Shown here: in pieces, positions 1-6,568 of the stretch
Layout: every line of letters starts with the position of its first letter
How positions within the stretch are numbered: the stretch's first letter is position 1
DNA from: Zoogloeaceae bacterium
GTDB taxonomy: Bacteria > Pseudomonadota > Gammaproteobacteria > Burkholderiales > Rhodocyclaceae
DNA length: 10,817 nucleotides
Assembly: GCA_031278735.1 (NCBI GenBank)
Contig: JAITJU010000245.1
Span: 1-10,817 of the forward strand
Direction: 5' to 3'
Notes under the pieces: model-generated
Database searches by the model: none
What the model saw: only the letters and a program-made list of their open reading frames with translations
Told to the model about the DNA's origin: nothing
Program-made: the position numbers and the translations under genes

Positions 1-286
1 CCGCCTGTTCAGACTGGCGCTGGCGCTGGAAAAAATCGCGCTGGAAGATGAATACTTCATCGAGAAGAAGCTCTATCCCAACGTGGATTTTTATTCCGGC
101 ATCGTGCAAAAGGCGATCGGCATTCCCACCTCGATGTTCACCTGCATTTTCGCGCTGGCGCGCACGGCGGGCTGGATGGCGCAATGGGAGGAAATGATCA
201 GCGATCCCGAATACAAGATTGGGCGTCCCCGCCAGTTGTATATAGGCGCGGCCAGGCGCGATGTCGTGCCGCTGGAAAAACGCTGA
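1..286 (+). CDS. gltA: Citrate synthase, C-terminal part (5' end outside window)
   Basis: This is the last ~94 codons of citrate synthase, which condenses acetyl-CoA with oxaloacetate to form citrate at the entry of the TCA cycle in the cytoplasm. The frame is open from base 2 to the TGA at 284-286. The segment YPNVDFYSG carries the conserved aspartate of the active site. It is followed by the family-typical GIPTSMFT, ARTAGWMAQW, SDPEYKIGRPRQLY and a C-terminal RRDVVP, all in the expected order for the type II (gram-negative, NADH-sensitive) form. The start and the upstream catalytic histidines lie outside the window. Only 108 bp separate it from sucA on the same strand, the usual betaproteobacterial arrangement. 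It appears intact to its natural end. Confidence 0.95.
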   Translation, partial: RLFRLALALEKIALEDEYFIEKKLYPNVDFYSGIVQKAIGIPTSMFTCIFALARTAGWMAQWEEMISDPEYKIGRPRQLYIGAARRDVVPLEKR

Positions 287-317
287 TGTCCTGAATCTTC
301 CGTGAGAAACGGCGTGT

Positions 318-348
318 CGCGTTTTTCCATGCAGCGCGGAAAAACGCG
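318..348. repeat. Perfect 11-bp inverted repeat in the gltA-sucA spacer
   Basis: CGCGTTTTTCC (318-328) is repeated exactly in inverse as GGAAAAACGCG (338-348), around a 9-base loop. In RNA this would be a stable stem-loop between the gltA stop and the sucA start. No T-run follows the stem on the + strand, so it is not a classical intrinsic terminator. It could be an mRNA processing or stabilising hairpin, an attenuating structure, or a protein-binding palindrome. The symmetry is seen directly; the role is inference. Confidence 0.6.
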
Positions 349-394
349 GCAAGATGCGGATGATTCAAACTTCACCCTCATGACGAGAACAGGA

Positions 395-3229
395 ATGATG
401 CAGCAAAAACTCGCAACCACGCTTTTTTACGGCAGCAACGCGCCCTTCGTCGAAACCCTGTACGAAACCTGGCTCGACCATCCGGAAAACGTGCCGGAAG
501 ACTGGCGCGTTTATTTCGACGGTCTGGCGCGCCAGCCGGGCTATGTGGAAAAAGACCTGCCGCACGCGCCGGTCATCGCCGCCTTTGCCGATCAGGCGAA
601 AAGGGGCGGCTTCATCCGTCAGCCGAGCGCCGCGCCGATTGACGACGGCAAGCAGGTCGCCGTCCTGCAAATGATCAATGCCTATCGTTTTCTCGGCAAT
701 CGCCGCGCCGATCTGGATCCCCTGAAACACAAGGAACGTCCATTCGTTCCCGAGTTGGAGCTTGCCCATTACAAGCTCTCGGACGCTGATCTGAACCGTC
801 CGTTTCACACGGGTTCGTTTCGCATGGGCAGTGAATACGCCTCGCTCGCCAGGATTCTCGAAGCGGCCAAGGCGACGTATTGCGGTTCCATCGGCGTCGA
901 ATACATGTATCTGACGGAAATCCGCGAAAAACGCTGGATACAGGAACGCCTGGAACCCATACGCGCGCGCGGCGCCTACAGCGCGGAAGACAAGCGGCGT
1001 CTTCTGGAGCGCGTCACCGCCGCCGAAACGCTGGAACGCTACCTGCATACTCGCTACGTCGGGCAGAAACGCTTCTCGCTCGAGGGCGGCGAATCCCTGA
1101 TTGCCGCCATGGACGAACTGGTGCGCGTCGCCGGTGTGCGCGGAGTGCGGGAAATCGTCATCGGCATGGCGCATCGCGGGCGGCTCAATGTGCTGGTCAA
1201 TACCCTGGGCAAGCCGCCCTCCCTGCTCTTTGCCGAATTCGAGGGGAAGAAGGCCGCGGAACTTTCGGCGGGCGACGTGAAATATCATCTGGGTTATTCC
1301 TCCGATGTCGGCACGCCCGGCGGGCCGGTGCATTTGGTCTTGGCCTTCAATCCCTCGCACCTGGAAATCATCAACCCGGTGGTCGAGGGTTCCGTCTTTG
1401 CGCGGCAATTGCGTCACGGCGAGGACGGCAAGAAAAAAATCGTGCCGCTGTTGATTCACGGCGATTCCGCCGTGGCGGGGCAGGGCGTCAATCAGGAAAC
1501 GCTGAATTTCGCCCGGACGCGCGGCTATGGCGTCGGCGGCACCATTCACATCGTGGTCAACAACCAGATCGGCTTTACCACTTCCGACCCGCGGGATTAC
1601 CGCTCCGGCTACTACTGCACGGAAATCTTCAAGATGGCCGAGGCGCCGATTTTCCACGTAAACGGCGACGACGTGGAAGCCGTAGCGCTGGTGACCAAGC
1701 TGGCGGTTGATTATCGCCAGGAATTCGGCAAGGACGTGGTCATCGATCTCTATTGCTTCAGAAAGCTGGGGCACAACGAGCAGGATGAGCCGATGGTGAC
1801 GCAGCCCTTGATGTACCGCAAGGTGCAGGCGCATCCCGGCACACGCAGGATTTACGCGGACAAACTGGTGGCGGAGGGGAGTCTGGCCGCCGACGCGCCG
1901 GAAACCATGATTCGGGAATACCGCGACCATCTGGACAAGGGTGATTTGCTCTATAACCCGGCGCTGTCTGGCTACAAGCGTGTGCAGACTCAGGACTGGA
2001 AAAACTACGTTACCCGGAAATACATCGAAATCTATGACACCCGCGTCCCCCAGCAGGAAATCGCGCGCCTTTCCGAACGTCTTGCCGCGTTTCCGGAAGG
2101 CTTTGTCCTGCATCCCAGAGTAAAGAAGATTGTCGACGACCGTCGCGCCATGGGGCGCGGAGAATTGCCCATCGACTGGGGCATGGCGGAAAATCTCGCC
2201 TACGCGACGCTGCTCTCCGAAGGGTATGGCGTGCGTCTTTCCGGCGAGGACGTGGGGCGCGGCACCTTTTTCCACCGGCATGCCGCCTTCCACGATCAGC
2301 AGCGGCAGGAGTGGAGCGAGGGCACATATCACCCGCTCGCGCATCTGCAACCGGAACAGGGGCGTTTCCAATGCTACGATTCGGTACTCTCGGAAGAAGG
2401 CGTGCTGGCCTTTGAATACGGCTACGCGACCGCTGAATCCAATGGACTCGTCATCTGGGAAGCGCAGTTCGGCGACTTCGCCAACGGCGCGCAGGTGGTG
2501 ATCGACCAGTTCATCTCCTCCGGCGAAGCCAAGTGGGGACGCGGCTGCGGCCTCGTCATGCTGTTGCCGCACGGCTACGAAGGACAGGGGCCGGAACATT
2601 CCTCCGCGCGCCTGGAGCGTTACATGCAGCTATGCGCCGAAATGAACATGGAAGTCTGCGTGCCGACCACGCCCGCGCAGATTTTCCACCTGCTCCGGCG
2701 GCAGGCGCTCAGAAAGCAGCGCAAGCCGCTGATCGTGATGACGCCCAAATCGCTCCTGCGCCACAAGGAAGCGGTCTCCACGCTGGCGCAATTGACGGAC
2801 GACGGTTTTCACCGCGTGATTGGCGAAATCGAGCCGCTGGACGCGAGCAAAGTGCGCCGAGTTGTGCTCTGCGCGGGCAAGGTTTATTACGACCTGCTGG
2901 CGGGACGCCGCGAACGCGGGCTGAAGCACATCGCCATCGTGCGTCTCGAACAGCTTTATCCTTTTCCGGAGGCCTCGTTTGCCGCCGAGCTGGCAAAGTA
3001 TCCCAAAGTGACCGAAATCGTCTGGTGCCAGGAAGAACCGCGCAATCAGGGCGCCTGGTACTGGTTTGCCTCGCGGCAGCATCTGGCGCGTTCCGTGGGG
3101 CCGAAGCAATATCTGCTGCTGGTCTCCCGTCCCGCGGCCGCCTCTCCGGCGGTCGGCTATCTTGCCAAGCACAATGAGCAACTCAAACTCCTGATCGAGT
3201 CCGCGCTGGGCAAGATCGAATACAAGTAA
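395..3229 (+). CDS. sucA: 2-oxoglutarate dehydrogenase E1 component
   Basis: This is the thiamine diphosphate-dependent E1 subunit of the 2-oxoglutarate dehydrogenase complex. It decarboxylates 2-oxoglutarate and passes the succinyl group to the lipoyl arm of E2. The 944 residues are close to the family's usual ~930-950. The N-terminus shows the typical assembly segment (GSNAPFVE, then LYETWLDHPENVPEDWR). HRGRLNVLVN starts near residue 260. The ThDP/Mg-binding region runs from GDSA (~356) to NNQIGFTT (~389). GHNEQDEP, VTQPLMY, SGEDVGRGTFF and EGQGPEHSSAR follow in order, ending with YLAKHNEQL. I chose ATG 395 because homologues begin MMQQ or similar. The ribosome binding site is weak (AGGA directly before), so ATG 398 or ATG 380 are alternatives. 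The frame is open upstream to about 302, but that extension crosses the spacer hairpin and is unlike the family. Cotranscribed with sucB, 16 bp downstream. Confidence 0.96.
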   Translation: MMQQKLATTLFYGSNAPFVETLYETWLDHPENVPEDWRVYFDGLARQPGYVEKDLPHAPVIAAFADQAKRGGFIRQPSAAPIDDGKQVAVLQMINAYRFLGNRRADLDPLKHKERPFVPELELAHYKLSDADLNRPFHTGSFRMGSEYASLARILEAAKATYCGSIGVEYMYLTEIREKRWIQERLEPIRARGAYSAEDKRRLLERVTAAETLERYLHTRYVGQKRFSLEGGESLIAAMDELVRVAGVRGVREIVIGMAHRGRLNVLVNTLGKPPSLLFAEFEGKKAAELSAGDVKYHLGYSSDVGTPGGPVHLVLAFNPSHLEIINPVVEGSVFARQLRHGEDGKKKIVPLLIHGDSAVAGQGVNQETLNFARTRGYGVGGTIHIVVNNQIGFTTSDPRDYRSGYYCTEIFKMAEAPIFHVNGDDVEAVALVTKLAVDYRQEFGKDVVIDLYCFRKLGHNEQDEPMVTQPLMYRKVQAHPGTRRIYADKLVAEGSLAADAPETMIREYRDHLDKGDLLYNPALSGYKRVQTQDWKNYVTRKYIEIYDTRVPQQEIARLSERLAAFPEGFVLHPRVKKIVDDRRAMGRGELPIDWGMAENLAYATLLSEGYGVRLSGEDVGRGTFFHRHAAFHDQQRQEWSEGTYHPLAHLQPEQGRFQCYDSVLSEEGVLAFEYGYATAESNGLVIWEAQFGDFANGAQVVIDQFISSGEAKWGRGCGLVMLLPHGYEGQGPEHSSARLERYMQLCAEMNMEVCVPTTPAQIFHLLRRQALRKQRKPLIVMTPKSLLRHKEAVSTLAQLTDDGFHRVIGEIEPLDASKVRRVVLCAGKVYYDLLAGRRERGLKHIAIVRLEQLYPFPEASFAAELAKYPKVTEIVWCQEEPRNQGAWYWFASRQHLARSVGPKQYLLLVSRPAAASPAVGYLAKHNEQLKLLIESALGKIEYK

Positions 3230-3245
3230 CCCCAAAGGAATCATC

Positions 3246-4421
3246 ATGATCATTGAAGTCAAAGTCCCCCAGCTTTCCGAATCCGTCACTGAAGGCACGC
3301 TGGTCGCCTGGAAAAAACAGGTTGGCGAAGCCGTCGTCCGTGATGAAGTGCTGGTTGACATCGAAACCGACAAGGTGGTGTTGGAAGTTCCCGCGCCGGA
3401 CGCGGGCGTACTCATGGAAATTCTCAGGGGCGACGGCCAGACCGTCGCGCCGAACGAACTCATCGCCCGCATCGACACCAACGCCGCGGTGGACACCGCG
3501 AACGCGCCCGCCGTTGCGCCCGTCGTTGTTGCTCCGTCCGCCGTGCCGACGGCTCCTGCCGCTGCCGTCAGCCCCGCCGCGCGCAAGATTCTGGCGGAAA
3601 AAAGCATCGCCGCCAGCGAAGTGAGCGGCACGGGGCGCGGCGGTCGCGTCACCAAGGAAGACGCGCTGAAGGCGACGCCCGTCGCCGCCGCGCCCGCCGC
3701 GCTGTCGATCTCCCTGGGAAACCGCAGCGAGCAGCGCGTTCCCATGAGCCGTCTGCGCGCCCGCGTTGCCGAACGGCTCATCCAGTCCAAGAACGAAAAC
3801 GCCATTCTCACCACCTTCAACGAAGTGAACATGGCGCCGGTCATCGCCCTGAGAAAGCAGTATGGCGAAAAGTTCGAGAAAATCCACGGCGTGCGCCTGG
3901 GATTCATGGGCTTCTTCGTGAAGGCCGCCTGCGCCGCGCTGGAGCGTTTTCCCATTCTGAACGCCGCTATCGACGGCAATGACATCGTCTATCACGGCTA
4001 CATTGACGTCGGCATTGCCGTTGGCTCGCCGCGCGGCCTGGTGGTGCCCATCCTGCGGAACGCTTCCGAACTGACCCTTGCCGACATTGAGCGGCAGATT
4101 GCCGAATTCGGCGTCAAGGCCAAGGACGGCAAGCTCTCCATTGACGATCTTTCCGGCGGCACCTTTTCCATTTCCAATGGCGGCATTTTTGGCTCCATGC
4201 TGTCTACGCCCATCATCAACCCGCCGCAATCGGCGATCCTCGGCATCCACGCGACCAAGGATCGTCCCGTCGTCGAAAACGGACAGATCGTCATCCGCCC
4301 GATGAATTATCTGGCGCTTTCCTACGACCATCGCCTCATTGATGGCCGCGAAGCCGTCCTCGGCCTCGTCGCCATCAAGGAAACGCTGGAAGACCCGGCG
4401 CGGCTGCTGCTGGGAATTTGA
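3246..4421 (+). CDS. sucB: Dihydrolipoyllysine succinyltransferase, E2 of the 2-oxoglutarate dehydrogenase complex
   Basis: This E2 core subunit transfers the succinyl group from its lipoyl arm to CoA. It has 391 residues, near the usual ~400. Residues 1-78 form one lipoyl domain, with the lipoylated lysine at K43 in IETDKVV. An Ala/Pro/Val-rich linker (~79-108) leads to the peripheral subunit-binding domain (~109-140, SPAARKILAEKSI ... GTGRGGRVTKED) that docks E3 or E1. The catalytic acyltransferase domain fills ~160-391 and ends with the signature YDHRLIDGREAV, with catalytic His362 and Asp366. The start ATG is five bases after AAAGGAA (3234-3240), a good ribosome binding site. The single lipoyl domain and the neighbouring sucA distinguish it from pyruvate dehydrogenase E2. 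After its stop the operon is interrupted by a long gap before lpd. Confidence 0.96.
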   Translation: MIIEVKVPQLSESVTEGTLVAWKKQVGEAVVRDEVLVDIETDKVVLEVPAPDAGVLMEILRGDGQTVAPNELIARIDTNAAVDTANAPAVAPVVVAPSAVPTAPAAAVSPAARKILAEKSIAASEVSGTGRGGRVTKEDALKATPVAAAPAALSISLGNRSEQRVPMSRLRARVAERLIQSKNENAILTTFNEVNMAPVIALRKQYGEKFEKIHGVRLGFMGFFVKAACAALERFPILNAAIDGNDIVYHGYIDVGIAVGSPRGLVVPILRNASELTLADIERQIAEFGVKAKDGKLSIDDLSGGTFSISNGGIFGSMLSTPIINPPQSAILGIHATKDRPVVENGQIVIRPMNYLALSYDHRLIDGREAVLGLVAIKETLEDPARLLLGI

Positions 4422-4608
4422 GAGCGGGACGGAAAAACAGCGCAACCATGCGCATCCGCACCGGCATTCATCTGGGCGACAGCGGGAAGCGCCTTCGTCT
4501 TCTCGCGGACGATGCCGCGGCGGTCAAAATAGAAATCAGAAATCCCGCGCCTACGGGATGGGAGGGCAAGAACAAAATTGGAGCATTTCTTGTTCAGATG
4601 ACGGCGCG

Positions 4609-4724
4609 CGTCATTGCGAGGGGCGCGGCGACGCGGCAATCCAGACGGCCTTGCAAATTGCCGGAGCGTTTCGGAAAGAGAAATTCTTGCATGGATTGTC
4701 GCGGCGCGCCTCGCACGGACGATG
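4609..4724. repeat. Palindromic MITE-like/dispersed repeat element
   Basis: The left arm (4609-4643) begins CGTCATTGCGAGGGGCGCGG and ends CAATCCA. The right arm (4692-4724), read in reverse complement, begins CATCGTCCGTGCGAGGCGCG and ends CAATCCA, giving an imperfect terminal inverted repeat of roughly 33-35 bp around a ~48-bp middle. The arm sequence closely resembles the dispersed CGTCATTGCGAGG...GCAATCC palindromes that I recall between genes of many unrelated bacteria. Translating it yields the tell-tale LDCRVAAPLAMT string on the minus strand, which often appears as a spurious protein. No transposase is present, so it would be non-autonomous. Family membership is from memory and was not searched. 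Confidence 0.6.
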
Positions 4725-4878
4725 TTGGAAGATTGCCGCGAGATTTCGCTTGCGGAGAATCACGAAAAACATTCCGGCTTCGGATTGTTATCGGTATTTG
4801 AATCAAGAACGCGCTAAAGCAGTAAAGCCGGGAAATCCGGCGCTTCGCTGGAAATCGAGGCGCGCTGCTCTTGCGCAT

Positions 4879-4900
4879 GACATTTTTTCGACATTTTTTC
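4879..4900. repeat. Perfect tandem duplication of an 11-mer before the lpd ribosome binding site
   Basis: GACATTTTTTC occurs twice head-to-tail (4879-4889 and 4890-4900), ending two bases before the AAGGAG of lpd. The T6 tracts create an unstructured, U-rich leader next to the ribosome binding site. It could be slippage or a translation-enhancing/Hfq-like binding patch; the function is speculative. Confidence 0.75.
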
Positions 4901-4918
4901 ACAAGGAGATTTTCATCC

Positions 4919-6343
4919 ATGACCCAATCCTTCGAGGTTCTCGTCATCGGCGGCGGTCCCGGCGGCTATGTGGCCGCCATTCGCGCCGCGCAGCTTGGCT
5001 TCAAGACCGCCTGCTGCGAATCCAATCCTTATGCCGACCCCAGGGGCGAACCGCGTCTGGGCGGCACGTGCCTGAATGTGGGCTGTATCCCTTCCAAGGC
5101 GTTGCTGCATACCACGCATCTCTTCGAGGAAGCCGCGCACGATTTTGCCGGGCAGGGCATTCAGATTGGCGAGCCGAAAATCGACGTATCCAGGATGCTT
5201 GCGCGCAAGGCGGAAATCGTAAACAAGCTGACGACCGGCATCAAGGGATTGTTCAGGAAAAACAAGGTGACCTTCCTTGCCGGGCATGGCGCTTTCGTCG
5301 GCCAGACGGCAAATGGCTGGAAGGTCATGGTCGGCAAGGAAGAAATCGAAGCCGGACAAATCGTTATCGCCACGGGTTCCAGAGCGCGACATCTGCCGGG
5401 GATTCCCGTCGACAATACCATCGTCTGCGACAACGTGGGCGCGCTCGACATCGACGCCGTGCCCAAAAAACTGGCCATCCTCGGCGCAGGCGTCATCGGG
5501 TTGGAAATGGGTTCCGTCTGGCGCAGGCTGGGCGCGGAGGTCAGTATTCTGGAAGTGAGCGGCAGCTTTTTATCCGCCGCCGACATCGACATCGCCAGGG
5601 AAACCCAGAAAATCCTGACGAAACAAGGGCTTGAATTCCATTTTGGCGTGAGGATCGATGCCGTGAAGACCGGCAGGAAAGGCGTGACGGTGACTTACGC
5701 CGACAAGGATGGCAAGGCAAACAAGCTGGAAGCCGACCGCCTGATCGTCTCCGTGGGGCGCGTTCCCAATACCGAAGGGCTGAACGCCGAAAACGCGGGA
5801 CTGAAAATGAATGAGCGCGGCCAGATCGAGGTCGACGCGCATTGCCGGACGAATCTTCCCGGCGTCTGGGCGATTGGCGACGTGGTGCGCGGCCCGATGC
5901 TCGCGCACAAGGCGATGGAAGAGGGCGTCATGGTCGCGGAATGCATCGCTGGACAGGCCGGACATTGCGATCTCGACATGATTCCCGCCGTCATCTACAC
6001 CACGCCCGAAATCGCCTGGATTGGCAAGAGCGAGCAACAATTGCGGGCGGAAGGCGTCGCCTGCAAGGTGGGCAAGGTTCCTTTCATGGCCAATGGCCGG
6101 GCGCTGGGGATCGACGCGCCGGAAGGTTTCGTGAAGATGATCGCCGACGCGAGGACAGATCGCATTCTGGGTGTACACATCATTGGCGTGGGCGCATCCG
6201 ATCTGATTGCCGAGGCCGTCGCCGTGATGGAATTCGCGGGCGCTTCCGAAGACCTTGCCCGCATCTGCCACGCGCACCCGACGCTTTCGGAAGTCCTGCA
6301 CGAAGCGGCGCTGGCCTGCGACAAGCGCGCCTTGCATTTCTGA
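4919..6343 (+). CDS. lpd: Dihydrolipoyl dehydrogenase (E3), 2-oxoglutarate dehydrogenase operon
   Basis: This FAD-dependent E3 subunit reoxidises the dihydrolipoyl arm of E2 and reduces NAD+. It has 474 residues, the normal length. The N-terminal FAD motif is VLVIGGGPGGYVAAI (~7-21). The redox-active disulfide is GGTCLNVGCIPSKALL, with Cys51 and Cys56. ATGSRARHLPG closes the FAD domain. The NAD-binding motif is LGAGVIGLEMGS, and the second FAD motif is WAIGDVVRGPMLAHKAMEEG. The dimerisation domain ends with HAHPTLSE, giving catalytic His453 and Glu458. I chose ATG 4919 because it follows AAGGAG (4903-4908) by ten bases and matches homologues. The open frame extends upstream to 4871 (MRMTFFRHF...), but that part covers the tandem repeat and ribosome binding site and is not E3-like. 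The nearby sucAB genes support a role in the 2-oxoglutarate complex, possibly shared with pyruvate dehydrogenase. Confidence 0.96.
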   Translation: MTQSFEVLVIGGGPGGYVAAIRAAQLGFKTACCESNPYADPRGEPRLGGTCLNVGCIPSKALLHTTHLFEEAAHDFAGQGIQIGEPKIDVSRMLARKAEIVNKLTTGIKGLFRKNKVTFLAGHGAFVGQTANGWKVMVGKEEIEAGQIVIATGSRARHLPGIPVDNTIVCDNVGALDIDAVPKKLAILGAGVIGLEMGSVWRRLGAEVSILEVSGSFLSAADIDIARETQKILTKQGLEFHFGVRIDAVKTGRKGVTVTYADKDGKANKLEADRLIVSVGRVPNTEGLNAENAGLKMNERGQIEVDAHCRTNLPGVWAIGDVVRGPMLAHKAMEEGVMVAECIAGQAGHCDLDMIPAVIYTTPEIAWIGKSEQQLRAEGVACKVGKVPFMANGRALGIDAPEGFVKMIADARTDRILGVHIIGVGASDLIAEAVAVMEFAGASEDLARICHAHPTLSEVLHEAALACDKRALHF

Positions 6344-6346
6344 CGG

Positions 6347-6374
6347 CGCGAAACCGGCGACGCGAAACCGGCGG
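6347..6374. repeat. Tandem 14-bp repeat just after lpd
   Basis: CGCGAAACCGGCGA (6347-6360) is followed directly by CGCGAAACCGGCGG (6361-6374), 13 of 14 bases identical, starting three bases after the lpd stop codon. The second copy overlaps the left arm of the hairpin at 6369-6398. It is probably a slippage duplication. Confidence 0.75.
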
Positions 6375-6398
6375 CGGACAGCCATTTCCGCGCCGCCG
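6369..6398 (+). terminator. GC-rich stem-loop after lpd, possible terminator
   Basis: CGGCGGCG (6369-6376) pairs perfectly with CGCCGCCG (6391-6398) around a 14-base loop. It lies 25 bases after the lpd stop. The tail is not a clean T-run; the first T-rich stretch (GATTTTCTCTC) starts about 16 bases later. It may instead be a Rho-linked or mRNA 3'-end stabilising hairpin. A second small hairpin follows (CTCCC 6423-6427 with GGGAG 6432-6436). Confidence 0.35.
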
Positions 6399-6460
6399 CG
6401 CGGGAAGCCAAAAAGATTTTCTCTCCCTTGCGGGAGCGTTCAAACCGTTGTCATTTTCTG

Positions 6461-6469
6461 AAAGGAGGT
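6461..6469 (+). promoter_or_regulatory. Consensus Shine-Dalgarno sequence without an obvious gene
   Basis: AAAGGAGGT is a near-perfect complement of the 16S rRNA tail and stronger than any other ribosome binding site in the window. It sits about 95 bases before the satP-like start, too far to serve it directly. The nearest plausible starts are a GTG overlapping it (6468) and a TTG at 6479, nine bases after its end. See the leader ORF. Confidence 0.5.
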
Positions 6470-6478
6470 GCGCAACCA

Positions 6479-6568
6479 TTGGCCGCAGGAGGCCATTTCC
6501 TCGAAATCCCCAACAAACAATGGGTTTCAGACAATTTTTACAAAAATGACCAAGGAGAATCAACATGA
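6479..6568 (+). CDS. Possible 29-residue leader peptide coupled to the satP-like gene
   Basis: A TTG start nine bases after the consensus Shine-Dalgarno (6461-6469) opens a 29-codon frame. Its TGA stop (6566-6568) overlaps the ATG of the downstream transporter as ATGA, the classic arrangement for translational coupling. The peptide begins MAAGGHFLEIPNKQW and is polar with no membrane segment or signal peptide. The transporter has its own AAGGAG (6552-6557) inside this frame, so translating the leader could expose or mask that site. I recognise no family. Against it: the start is TTG, the frame is short, and such overlaps can arise by chance. The alternative GTG 6468 frame runs on into the transporter gene out of frame and looks like a shadow. 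Confidence 0.3.
   Translation: MAAGGHFLEIPNKQWVSDNFYKNDQGEST

Larger units (their letters stand above)
4422..4918. other. Long non-coding gap between sucB and lpd
   Basis: The gap is 497 bp with no ORF I can support, where homologous operons usually have a short spacer. From the sucB end it holds: an unassigned stretch, where an open frame from 4448 has no ribosome binding site and no recognisable protein signature; a small hairpin (ATCCCG 4542-4547 with CGGGAT 4554-4559); the palindromic element at 4609-4724; a second small hairpin (GCCGG 4827-4831 with CCGGC 4837-4841); and a tandem 11-mer at 4879-4900 leading into the lpd ribosome binding site AAGGAG (4903-4908). No clear sigma70 promoter was seen, although the spacing suggests lpd may need its own transcription start. 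Confidence 0.7.

Noticed and set aside
365..2599. 744-codon open frame on the minus strand opposite sucA
   Set aside because: It lies entirely antisense to a strongly conserved E1 gene and is a GC-codon-bias shadow; the translation shows no known domain.
3183..4445. 420-codon minus-strand frame opposite sucB
   Set aside because: Antisense shadow of sucB; the His/Gly/Arg-rich composition is typical of GC-rich shadows.
4448..4627. Possible short protein starting at ATG 4448 in the sucB-lpd gap
   Set aside because: No ribosome binding site, it runs into the palindromic repeat, and I recognise no family.
4871..4918. Upstream in-frame start for lpd
   Set aside because: The extension translates the tandem T-tract repeat and the ribosome binding site itself; homologues start at the ATG 4919 position.
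4339..5634. 431-codon plus-strand frame bridging sucB, the gap and lpd
   Set aside because: It runs out of frame through both conserved genes, so it is a shadow; the gap portion has no domain.
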